Source: Actinomycetota bacterium
Lineage (GTDB): Bacteria; Actinomycetota; Actinomycetes; Nanopelagicales; Nanopelagicaceae
Length of the DNA stretch: 6,264 bases
Assembly (NCBI GenBank): GCA_947457445.1
Contig: CANGVO010000061.1
Span: 1-6,264 of the forward strand
Direction of reading: 5' to 3'
Made by a program: the position numbers and the translations under genes. Below are positions 1-5,419 of the stretch, one piece after another (within the stretch, counting starts at the first letter, position 1; each line of letters opens with the position of its first letter). The notes under the pieces were generated by a model, which did not search any database, was not told the DNA's origin, and saw only the letters and a list, made by a program, of their open reading frames with translations.

Positions 1-269
1 GACTTGCTCCTTACAGAATTAGCAAAGCTGGCGTTAACGCACTCGTTAGAAACTTGGCACATGAAACCGGAATGGGCGCTCGCGGATTTTATGTTGATGC
101 AATGTGCCCAAATCATTCACGCACAGATATGGGCGGACCCGATGCACCTCGTAGCGCCGAAGAAGGTGCCGAGACTGCTATTTGGCTTGCAACTGCAGAT
201 ATTTCAGAACGCGGAACAGAGAATGTAACTGGACTACTTTGGGAAGATCGCCAAGTAGTTCCCTTTTAA
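1..269 (+). CDS. Short-chain dehydrogenase/reductase (SDR), C-terminal part, 5' end outside window
   Basis: Reading from base 3, 88 codons are visible before a TAA stop. The fourth to eighth codons read YRISK, the SDR active-site YxxxK in which Tyr is the acid/base and Lys binds the NAD(P) ribose. It is followed by AGVNALVRNLAHE, the usual helix after the catalytic lysine. Downstream, CPNHSRTDMGG matches the strand-and-loop segment (normally CPG-x-VRTDMGG) that closes over cofactor and substrate, and EEGAETAIWLAT is the next SDR helix. The C-terminal layout resembles carbonyl-reductase-like SDRs acting on small ketones or aldehydes in the cytoplasm. Full-length members have about 230-250 residues, so roughly two thirds, including the Rossmann glycine motif, lie upstream of the window. 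Substrate cannot be inferred. The gene converges on the minus-strand membrane-protein gene with only 14 nt between stops. Confidence 0.85.
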   Translation, partial: LAPYRISKAGVNALVRNLAHETGMGARGFYVDAMCPNHSRTDMGGPDAPRSAEEGAETAIWLATADISERGTENVTGLLWEDRQVVPF

Positions 270-283
270 TCAGAAGTAATAAG

Positions 284-664
284 TTATTTACGTTCTTCAG
301 GAATAATCGTTACTGCAAAATAAAGTATAGGAACAGCTATTAAGAAAAGCGGAATCGCACCGATCAAGAAGCCGCCTTCGAATTGATACTTAACAACACC
401 GAGAACAATTAAGTTCGCCAACACTGCCGGCGCACGGCCCCAGTTCTTTTTCTGCGCAAATGCCCGCCCACATGCAATAAGTCCAAGCCCACCAATGAAG
501 GCAAAACCAAGCACACCCATCAGCGGCGGTATCTCGCGATCTTCATGAGTAAATCCCATCACCGCAACCCATGCTCCTAGGGCGAGCACAATCGCACCCT
601 CGATATACAGCAGGGCTGACGCGATAGAACGTTTACGTGCTTGCTTGGCAGGATCGGTGCTCAT
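284..664 (-). CDS. Small four-helix integral membrane protein, function unknown
   Basis: The 126-residue product begins MSTDPAKQARKRS, a basic cytoplasmic N-terminus. Four hydrophobic segments follow at about residues 14-37, 47-68, 78-93 and 97-121, separated by a charged loop (HEDRE, 40-44) and a basic loop (QKKNWGR, 71-77). The C-terminus is IPEERK. I do not recognise a named family. Many actinobacteria carry short membrane proteins of this kind annotated only as hypothetical. The ATG at 664 was chosen over an in-frame ATG at 697 because a TACCCT hexamer ends 8 nt before 664, which suits leaderless transcription, and because the extra 11 residues (CKNHALPFPL) look unlike a start and would overlap the divergent gene. 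It is not cotranscribed with the pilus genes. Confidence 0.7.
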   Translation of the reverse strand: MSTDPAKQARKRSIASALLYIEGAIVLALGAWVAVMGFTHEDREIPPLMGVLGFAFIGGLGLIACGRAFAQKKNWGRAPAVLANLIVLGVVKYQFEGGFLIGAIPLFLIAVPILYFAVTIIPEERK

Positions 665-670
665 AAGTGG

Positions 671-676
671 GAAGGG
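671..676 (+). promoter_or_regulatory. Shine-Dalgarno (GAAGGG) for the degenerate GGDEF gene
   Basis: GAAGGG lies 6 nt before the ATG at 683 and supports that start. Since only 18 nt separate the two divergent start codons, the promoter for this gene must lie inside the first codons of the minus-strand gene. No clear -10 hexamer was found there. Confidence 0.5.
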
Positions 677-678
677 TA
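673..678 (-). promoter_or_regulatory. Putative -10 hexamer (TACCCT) for the membrane-protein gene, leaderless type
   Basis: Read on the minus strand, TACCCT fits the actinobacterial -10 consensus TANNNT. It is followed by 8 nt (TCCCACTT) and then the ATG at 664, so transcription would begin at or next to the start codon. No purine-rich Shine-Dalgarno lies between. I see no convincing -35 element. On the plus strand the same bases overlap the Shine-Dalgarno of the divergent gene. Confidence 0.45.
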
Positions 679-682
679 GCGC

Positions 683-1141
683 ATGGTTTTTGCACACGAT
701 GGGTTACACGACTTGTTGACTCGCTTATCTGCGCCGCCATATTTTTATGAGAGTTTGAAACGTGAAATTTCGATTGCAAACCGCAGCGAATCAAGTATTA
801 CGGTTATTCGATATTTACTCGAACCTATTCTCATCGATGAAGGTTTAGCAATTACCCCTATATACGATGAAACTCTAATGGCATTCGCAGATTTGATGAG
901 TAATTCTTTTCGGTTGGAAGATTACAAGGCTAGGTTAGGCGAAAGAGAATTCGTCGTTCTGATTCAGGGTAATGAAAGGTTATCTAGACAAATCAGCCAG
1001 CGGTTAATCTCACACTGGGCAATCGAAGGGATCCCAAATGTGGGAATTGGCTATTCATGTGCGACATATATACAAGGTGAGACTGCACTAGAACTAATGA
1101 ACCGCCTTGATGGCAGCAAATTAGTTCGTGCTACTTTTTGA
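683..1141 (+). CDS. Degenerate GGDEF-domain protein, likely c-di-GMP receptor rather than synthase
   Basis: The 152-residue protein is almost exactly one GGDEF domain with no sensor or transmembrane part. The N-terminus HDLLTRLSAPPYFYESL (9-25) follows the family opening D-x-LTGL-x-NR-x-x-F. The signature that should read R-x-GGDEF reads RLGEREF (84-90), losing the second Gly and the metal-binding Asp. The early metal-site motif (DxDxFK) is replaced by RYLLEP. The C-terminal GIGYSCATYIQGET (121-134) matches the usual SIGIA strand and following helix. RLED (77-80) is an RxxD inhibitory-site motif with exactly five residues before GEREF, as in enzymes that bind c-di-GMP allosterically. By analogy with PopA and PelD, in which a dead GGDEF domain with an RxxD motif binds c-di-GMP, I infer a receptor. 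The ATG at 683 has GAAGGG six nt upstream. It precedes the tad genes but is separated from them by 97 nt holding a promoter. Confidence 0.72.
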   Translation: MVFAHDGLHDLLTRLSAPPYFYESLKREISIANRSESSITVIRYLLEPILIDEGLAITPIYDETLMAFADLMSNSFRLEDYKARLGEREFVVLIQGNERLSRQISQRLISHWAIEGIPNVGIGYSCATYIQGETALELMNRLDGSKLVRATF

Positions 1142-1225
1142 AAGTTTATTGCTACAGAGATAGTTACTTTCAGAAGATATCCACAACTACCACTACCTCT
1201 TCAATTACTCAGCTGAACCAGCGCT

Positions 1226-1231
1226 TACCTT
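1226..1231 (+). promoter_or_regulatory. Putative -10 hexamer (TACCTT) for the tad operon, leaderless type
   Basis: TACCTT fits TANNNT and is followed by 7 nt (TCGCGAC) and the ATG at 1239. No Shine-Dalgarno is present between it and the start, so the operon mRNA probably begins at the start codon of the ATPase gene. No good -35 element is visible. The rest of the 1142-1238 gap holds only a weak 7-bp inverted repeat (TGAAAGT at 1139-1145, ACTTTCA at 1166-1172) and no T-run, so read-through from the preceding gene is also possible. Confidence 0.5.
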
Positions 1232-1238
1232 TCGCGAC

Positions 1239-2273
1239 ATGGAGATCGATGTCGCATTTGGGCCAATCGCACATTTAATTAGTGATCCGACGATTGAAGA
1301 AATATGGATTAATACTCCTAATCGCATATTTATCGCCCGGGCAGGCAAGAGCGAACTAACTAACTTGGTTTTGACTGCAGACGATGTAAGACAACTGGTG
1401 GACCGCACACTTATTTGGAGCGGACGCAGACTTGATCTATCTCATCCTTTTGTTGATGCGCGATTGCCAGATGGAAGTCGATTACATGTCGTTATTCCTG
1501 AAATTACAGCCGAGCATTGGGTCGTAAATATTCGTAAACATTTACTTCGCCATTTAAACATCAATGACTTAGCAAGTCGTGGGTCAATGACTTCCGAGAT
1601 AGCCCTTGCGCTAACGAACTCAGTCCGCGCTGGATTGAATATTTTGGTTAGTGGTGGAACTCAATCGGGCAAAACAACGATGCTAAATGCATTGGTCTCA
1701 GCCACGCCTCTACATGAACGTGTAATCACAATCGAAGAAGTATTTGAACTGAAGCCAATCTTGCCTGATTTAGTCGCAATGCAAACAAGAGGCGAGAATT
1801 TACAAGGCGAAGGCGCAGTTCCATTGCGAAAGTTATTTAAAGAAGCGCTCCGCATGCGCCCGTCAAGAATTGTGGTTGGGGAAGTTCGAGAAGCAGAAGC
1901 GCTCGACTTATTGATTGCACTTAATTCAGGTTTGCCCGGCATGGGCACATTGCACGCAAATTCGGCACGTGATGCAATAACGAAACTTCAAACCCTGCCT
2001 CTTTTGGCAGGCGAAAATATCTCACACAAATTCATTGCGCCAACAGTAGCTTCAGCGATTGATTTAGTTGTGCACGTAGGAATGGATTCCGAAGGTAGGA
2101 GACAAGTTAGAGAAGTCGCATCCTTGACCGGAAGGTTTGAAAACGATCGTGCGGAGATAGAAATTTTATGGCGATGGGATGGACAGCAATATCAAAGAGG
2201 TATCGGTTCAATTGGAAATGAAGAGAAATTTGCAGCCGCTGGGATTCCATTAGAGAGTTGGTGGCATAAGTGA
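1239..2273 (+). CDS. tadA: TadA/CpaF-family secretion ATPase of Flp/Tad pilus
   Basis: This 344-residue protein is a cytoplasmic hexameric ATPase of the type II/IV secretion family, which powers pilus subunit movement. The N2 domain runs from about residue 6 to 110 and contains the characteristic FVDARLPDGSRLHVVIP (71-87). The Walker A is GGTQSGKTT (139-147, Lys145). The Asp box reads TIEEVFEL (164-171), Glu in place of the more general Asp. The Walker B region is ALRMRPSRIVVGEVREAEALD (203-223) with catalytic Glu215. The His box is GTLHANS (236-242). The Gln in Walker A and the EEVFEL box are, to my knowledge, typical of actinobacterial members. Homologues usually carry a further 50-100 N-terminal residues. 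Upstream sequence is open back to 1164 but has no ATG, GTG or TTG, so this start stands. The stop overlaps the next start in GTGA, suggesting coupled translation. Confidence 0.93.
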   Translation: MEIDVAFGPIAHLISDPTIEEIWINTPNRIFIARAGKSELTNLVLTADDVRQLVDRTLIWSGRRLDLSHPFVDARLPDGSRLHVVIPEITAEHWVVNIRKHLLRHLNINDLASRGSMTSEIALALTNSVRAGLNILVSGGTQSGKTTMLNALVSATPLHERVITIEEVFELKPILPDLVAMQTRGENLQGEGAVPLRKLFKEALRMRPSRIVVGEVREAEALDLLIALNSGLPGMGTLHANSARDAITKLQTLPLLAGENISHKFIAPTVASAIDLVVHVGMDSEGRRQVREVASLTGRFENDRAEIEILWRWDGQQYQRGIGSIGNEEKFAAAGIPLESWWHK

Positions 2274-3007
2274 AGAGTGCAGTGAACTGGAGGCCTCTAA
2301 ACCCATATTTTAAATCAGCGCTATTTGGTTTTGTAGCCTTAATCTCAGTTCTCATAGTCTCGTCTTCTGTTGTGATCGCATTGACTTTCAACATATTAGT
2401 AACATCAATTACATTTATAGCAGCCAAGAGATCAAATAATAAAAGATTTGAATCGATGAACGCCGCTTGGCCTGAAGTAATTGATCATCTGATAACCGGA
2501 ATTCAATCAGGGCTATCCATTACCGAATCACTAATTGGACTTAGCACGCGCGGACCTGAAGTACTCCGGCCGATCTTTAGCGAATTTGCCACGTCAATGA
2601 AACTGCGTGGAAATTTCGACATTTCTTTAGCAAAGCTGAAAGCGGATTGCGCCCAAACTGGCAGCGATCAAATTTTTGAAGCGGTATCTATATCTAAAAC
2701 CCTAGGTGGATCTGAACTCTTAACAATTCTGCGCACTGTCGGAATATTTCTGCGACAGGACCTGGCTCTTCGCCGCGAAATTGAAGTCAAACACGGATGG
2801 ATAAAGAACTCTGCACATCTTTCGGCAGCAGCTCCATGGATTCTTTTGCTTCTGCTTTCGACGCAACCTGCAACTTCACGTGCATTTTCCACTAGTGATG
2901 GGGTTCTAATTCTCTTGCTAGGTATCGCTATGACTGCAATCGCTTACTTGTGGATGAATCACTTGGGTAAATTGCCAGAACTCCCACGTGTGTTTGGTGA
3001 GAAATGA
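2270..3007 (+). CDS. tadB: TadB-like inner-membrane platform protein (type II secretion system F domain)
   Basis: The 245-residue protein has a hydrophobic N-terminal block (about 14-51, one or two membrane spans). A cytoplasmic helical T2SF domain of about 65-180 follows, containing WPEVIDHLITGIQSGLSITESL (67-88) and EAVSISKTLGGSELLTILRTVG (137-158), both typical of the GspF/TadB fold. Two C-terminal spans lie at about 186-202 and 210-229. It would form the membrane platform with TadC, facing the ATPase. The GTG start overlaps the tadA stop by 4 nt and the stop overlaps the tadC start in ATGA. It is somewhat short for TadB, usually about 300 residues, with the shortfall in the N-terminal membrane region. 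Confidence 0.88.
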   Translation: MKSAVNWRPLNPYFKSALFGFVALISVLIVSSSVVIALTFNILVTSITFIAAKRSNNKRFESMNAAWPEVIDHLITGIQSGLSITESLIGLSTRGPEVLRPIFSEFATSMKLRGNFDISLAKLKADCAQTGSDQIFEAVSISKTLGGSELLTILRTVGIFLRQDLALRREIEVKHGWIKNSAHLSAAAPWILLLLLSTQPATSRAFSTSDGVLILLLGIAMTAIAYLWMNHLGKLPELPRVFGEK

Positions 3008-3801
3008 AGTACTCAATTTTAATCCCGGGGCTATTTGCAGCCTTAGGTGCTCTAGCACTTGCCCTCAACAATAGCCCACGGAACGAAGTTAGGCGAAGAG
3101 TTTCCAAATCTAAAGATCGAAAGAATGTTCAAGATCGTCTAGCGGAAATAGGTAAAACAAAGAGTTCAGACTTTGAAAATTTTCGAATTCGCCAATTGGT
3201 TATATCCGGTACATCATCCCTTGTAACGATCCTTCTGGTATTCGTTTCTGGAAAATCTCCGATCTTTGGTCTCTTATTTTCTGGAATTGTGGCCGTTCTT
3301 ATTTATTCAGTCATCGATCGAAACCTAACTTCTAAAGTAAAGAGTCAAAAGCTATTGGTGGACTCAGAATTCCCCGCCATAGTGGAAATGTATTCATTAG
3401 CAATGTCTGCAGGAGAAACACCCCTTGCGGCAATGGAGAGAATATCTCTGACAGCAAATGGGTCGTTAGCAGTTAAGTTCGCACGAGTCGTAAGTTTAGT
3501 TAAATCGGGTAAACCATTTCATGTGGCACTAGATGAGATGGGTAGAGATTTAGATTCCGTATTGATTCGCAGATTTGTAGACGCGCTAATCATTGCCGCT
3601 TTAAGAGGTGCGCCCCTTATTGATGTTCTTCAACGTCACGCACAAGAAGCGCGAGAGAGTCAACGAAACATAGTGTTAGGGGCGGCTGCGAAAGCAGAAA
3701 TTTCGATGATGGTGCCAGTCGTTTTTCTTATTTTGCCAATCTCAATTCTCTTTGCGCTCTGGCCATCACTAGCGAACTTAAATTCATTTACAGGTATCTA
3801 A
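3004..3801 (+). CDS. tadC: TadC-like inner-membrane platform protein (type II secretion system F domain)
   Basis: The 265-residue protein has a first span at 3-21, a basic loop rich in Arg and Lys (26-45), two spans at about 64-82 and 86-104, and a T2SF domain from about 118. That domain includes EFPAIVEMYSLAMSAGETPLAAME (122-145) and RRFVDALIIAALRGAPLIDVLQ (189-210). A last span follows at about 233-252. The paired TadB/TadC arrangement with different spacing of membrane spans is the hallmark of Tad platforms, so the name rests on order as well as sequence. The start lies in ATGA overlapping the tadB stop, and GGTGAG about 3 nt upstream is a possible ribosome site. This is the last machinery gene before the pilin, and its stop codon lies at the edge of a palindrome. 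Confidence 0.88.
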   Translation: MKYSILIPGLFAALGALALALNNSPRNEVRRRVSKSKDRKNVQDRLAEIGKTKSSDFENFRIRQLVISGTSSLVTILLVFVSGKSPIFGLLFSGIVAVLIYSVIDRNLTSKVKSQKLLVDSEFPAIVEMYSLAMSAGETPLAAMERISLTANGSLAVKFARVVSLVKSGKPFHVALDEMGRDLDSVLIRRFVDALIIAALRGAPLIDVLQRHAQEARESQRNIVLGAAAKAEISMMVPVVFLILPISILFALWPSLANLNSFTGI

Positions 3802-3804
3802 TAC

Positions 3805-3829
3805 CCAAATCCATAAATTATGGATTTGG
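3805..3829. repeat. 25-nt perfect palindrome between tadC and the pilin gene
   Basis: Two 12-nt arms, CCAAATCCATAA and TTATGGATTTGG, are exact reverse complements around a single central A. In RNA this gives a hairpin of about 10 bp with a 5-nt loop. The following bases (AGAGAAAAGAAGG) contain no T-run, so it does not look like an intrinsic terminator in either direction. A smaller inverted repeat, GGTAT-CTA-ATACC (3793-3805), abuts it and spans the tadC stop. The position suggests an RNA processing or stability element, or an operator, setting pilin output apart from the machinery genes. Confidence 0.75.
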
Positions 3830-3839
3830 AGAGAAAAGA

Positions 3840-3846
3840 AGGCAGG
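3840..3846 (+). promoter_or_regulatory. Strong Shine-Dalgarno (AGGCAGG) for the pilin gene
   Basis: AGGCAGG, part of the purine-rich run AGAAGGCAGG, ends 5 nt before the ATG at 3852. The pilin is the one gene of the locus that is not coupled to an upstream stop codon. It also has the clearest ribosome site, in keeping with a protein needed in large amounts. Confidence 0.6.
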
Positions 3847-3851
3847 TTGCA

Positions 3852-4109
3852 ATGAAGTCAGTAATTCAATTACGTATCGATTCCATAGCCGTATGGGTCC
3901 AAGTTAAGTTCTTACAGTCAAGTAGTTTATTGAATATCTGGAACAAGCGAATTGTCGAACCCATCAAATCAGAGAGAGGGGATGTACCAGGTTGGGTACT
4001 GGTTGTGTTAATGACTACTGGGCTGGTTACTGCAATTTGGACTATCGCAGCGCCTCGCTTAACAAGCATTCTAAAGAATTCTCTAGATGCAATGAACGGA
4101 ATCAGGTAA
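3852..4109 (+). CDS. Flp-like small pilin candidate with long leader
   Basis: The 85-residue product has a basic, partly hydrophobic leader (1-43) ending KSERG, then DVPGWVLVVLMTTGLVTAIWT (44-64) as the hydrophobic stalk, and a short polar tail to NGIR. Cleavage after Gly43 would leave 42 residues, close to the 40-50 of mature Flp subunits. Size, position after tadC and the G-then-hydrophobic layout support a pilin role. The R-G-D-V-P-G-W opening recurs, as I recall, in small proteins of actinobacterial tad loci. Two oddities weaken the case: the leader is much longer than the usual 10-20 residues, and the conserved Glu at +5 is a Trp. An internal start at a later codon is not offered by any ATG before Gly43. 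The stop shares one base with the next start (TAATG). Confidence 0.65.
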   Translation: MKSVIQLRIDSIAVWVQVKFLQSSSLLNIWNKRIVEPIKSERGDVPGWVLVVLMTTGLVTAIWTIAAPRLTSILKNSLDAMNGIR

Positions 4110-4462
4110 TGCTGCGACGATTTCTTAGAGATGAAAAAGGGAGTACAGAAAGTGCCATGGTGCTCATCCCAATTATTTTTCTATTTCTATGCAGCATGCA
4201 GATAGTTACCGCTCTGTTTTATCGCAATATGGAACTTGCAGCTGTTCAAAGCCAGGCGTCTACAAGGGCAATATCCGGAGAGACCTCAGTTGGAGACACT
4301 TTTATTTCCATCCCATCACCAGATAGATTTCAAGATTTGAAGTTGCTCATAGTTAAAAAGCGTCGAGATATTCCAACTCTGATTCCAGTTTTTGGAAACT
4401 TACTGGGTCATCGCATAGAAAGTGAAGTAACAGGAATCGCCATCGTGGAGTCTCGGCCATGA
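4109..4462 (+). CDS. TadE-like minor pilin (first copy)
   Basis: The 117-residue protein begins MLRRFLRDEKG, then STESAMVLIPIIFLFLCSM (12-30), the basic leader, Gly and hydrophobic stalk of TadE-like pseudopilins. Cleavage would fall after Gly11. The Glu is at +3 rather than the usual +5. The remainder (about 40-117) is polar and would lie outside the membrane, with ELAAVQSQASTRAISGE (42-58) as the helix continuing the stalk. TadE-like proteins are thought to prime or join Flp fibres. The ATG at 4109 overlaps the pilin stop by one base. A longer reading starting at 3992 would cover half of the pilin gene and was not used. The stop overlaps the next start in ATGA. Confidence 0.75.
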   Translation: MLRRFLRDEKGSTESAMVLIPIIFLFLCSMQIVTALFYRNMELAAVQSQASTRAISGETSVGDTFISIPSPDRFQDLKLLIVKKRRDIPTLIPVFGNLLGHRIESEVTGIAIVESRP

Positions 4463-4863
4463 GGAAATTTCTGAGAAGCCAAGATGGAAGTGCGAGCGTG
4501 GAATTCGTTGCCCTAGCGATTCCTTTATTTATCCCTCTTTTTATTTTTCTAAATCAATTTGCAAATCTAAGCGGTGAAGAAGAGATGGCCCGCACACTTG
4601 CTCGTGAAGGAGCACGCGCATATGTGGCTAGTTCTGGCAGCGATACTGCCGAAATAATGATGAATCGAGTGATCATGGCAGCGGGCAAAGAGTTGGGGCT
4701 AACGCAACAACAATTTTCACGGTTGGCCATTGGACTTAAATGCAGCAATTCGCCCTGTCATTCTCCGAATGGAAGAGTTCAGGTAACGGTTCACTTTGGT
4801 TCGACCGCCGAATCAAGAGCTGTGACTGCATCGGCACAGGAATACATATCTCCATGGACTTAA
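4459..4863 (+). CDS. TadE-family minor pilin (second copy)
   Basis: This 134-residue protein has the cleanest TadE signature in the window. A basic leader MRKFLRSQDG is followed by SASVEFVALAIPLFIPLFIF (11-30), with Glu15 at +5 after the predicted cleavage at Gly10, as prepilin peptidases and assembly require. After the stalk come EEMARTLAREGARAYVA (41-57), the helix typical of TadE, and a short globular end. Cys95 and Cys100 (CSNSPC) could form a disulfide outside the cell. The C-terminal RVQVTVHF strand is common in the family. It starts within the stop of the preceding gene and overlaps the next gene by 10 nt, so it is probably translated as part of one coupled unit. Confidence 0.88.
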   Translation: MRKFLRSQDGSASVEFVALAIPLFIPLFIFLNQFANLSGEEEMARTLAREGARAYVASSGSDTAEIMMNRVIMAAGKELGLTQQQFSRLAIGLKCSNSPCHSPNGRVQVTVHFGSTAESRAVTASAQEYISPWT

Positions 4864-5399
4864 AAAATGGGTTCGCCCGCGATGAGAGAGGTTCTGTGAC
4901 GTTAGTTGTAATTACTCTGTTTTTAGTAACGGTCATGACATCGCTAATAGTTGTAGATATAGCATCCGTGGCAATCGCAAAACGCTCATTAACCCAAGTA
5001 ACAGAAGCAGCAGCACAACGAGGAGTTCGCAATCTAGATATGGTCGCTTATTACTCTGGCGAATTTGATCTAACAACAATGGCGAGCAATCTATTTGGTA
5101 TTGGACCAGAGGATCCTGGTGTTCCCATTGATTGTTCCAAAGCACTCGGGGATGCGCATGGAGCGCTTATTGATTGGACCAACGGTGACAAGTCCTTGAG
5201 GCGAGTAGAAATTACAGCGTTACGCATTAGCGATATCACTTGCGATGGATTTGGCATTCAATTAGTTACAGAAGCAACCGCCAAACTTCCGATAACAATT
5301 CCAGTATTCAAGGTTGATAGTGTTCAAATCTCTGCGAGAGTTTCTACGACAAATACTAGAAAGGCTGGCTTTTCACCTTTCGGTATAAGGATTTTCTAA
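4854..5399 (+). CDS. TadG-like pilus-assembly protein with N-terminal anchor
   Basis: The 181-residue protein begins [13 protein letters not shown], then [33 protein letters not shown] as a single N-terminal membrane span (about 15-41). This R-G-S-V-T-L anchor followed by a helix ([16 protein letters not shown], 47-62) is the usual head of TadG-like or Rv3654c-like proteins at the end of actinobacterial tad operons. The body is extracytoplasmic, contains Cys94 and Cys130, and ends in strands ([19 protein letters not shown]). It lacks a von Willebrand-type domain, so it is much shorter than proteobacterial TadG. The ATG at 4854 was chosen over one at 4740, since the latter would overlap the TadE gene by 124 nt and add 38 residues unlike a leader. 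It overlaps the TadE stop by 10 nt. Confidence 0.75.
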   Translation: MDLKNGFARDERGSVTLVVITLFLVTVMTSLIVVDIASVAIAKRSLTQVTEAAAQRGVRNLDMVAYYSGEFDLTTMASNLFGIGPEDPGVPIDCSKALGDAHGALIDWTNGDKSLRRVEITALRISDITCDGFGIQLVTEATAKLPITIPVFKVDSVQISARVSTTNTRKAGFSPFGIRIF

Positions 5400-5406
5400 C
5401 ACTCGC

Positions 5407-5412
5407 TATCCT
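5407..5412 (+). promoter_or_regulatory. prfB: Putative -10 hexamer (TATCCT) for prfB, leaderless type
   Basis: TATCCT lies just after the TadG-like stop and is followed by 7 nt (TACCCTC) and the prfB ATG at 5420. The bases between are pyrimidine-rich with no Shine-Dalgarno, so leaderless translation is the likely mode. This would give the essential release factor its own transcription apart from the pilus operon. No -35 element is evident. Confidence 0.6.
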
Positions 5413-5419
5413 TACCCTC

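Noticed and set aside
4..228. Open frame of 74 codons on the plus strand at the window start
   Set aside because: It lies in another frame over the SDR coding region, whose YxxxK and RTDMGG motifs show the real frame.
270..300. GTAATAA-G-TTATTTAC near the convergent stops as a bidirectional terminator
   Set aside because: The arms match only with a bulge and are entirely AT-rich; stability would be very low.
665..697. Longer start (ATG at 697) for the minus-strand membrane protein
   Set aside because: It would overlap the start of the divergent gene, has no ribosome site or suitable -10, and adds residues unlike an N-terminus; ATG at 664 has a well-placed TACCCT.
1139..1172. Inverted repeat TGAAAGT / ACTTTCA as terminator of the GGDEF gene
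   Set aside because: Seven-bp, AT-rich arms with a 20-nt loop and no T-run; too weak to call a terminator.
1179..1187. ATATCCACA resembling a DnaA box
   Set aside because: One mismatch to the consensus, single copy, no AT-rich unwinding element or neighbouring boxes, so no origin is supported.
1661..1948. Minus-strand open frame of 95 codons opposite the ATPase, and similar minus-strand frames elsewhere (2107-2427, 4736-5032, 5356-5589, 5949-6152)
   Set aside because: All lie antisense to genes with clear family motifs, and have no ribosome sites, recognisable domains or operon context.
3992..4108. Upstream extension of the first TadE-like gene to an ATG at 3992
   Set aside because: It would run through half of the pilin gene in another frame; the ATG at 4109 gives a proper basic leader and a TAATG junction.
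4740..4853. Upstream extension of the TadG-like gene to an ATG at 4740
   Set aside because: It overlaps the TadE gene by 124 nt and puts 38 polar residues before the anchor; the start at 4854 gives the usual short basic leader.
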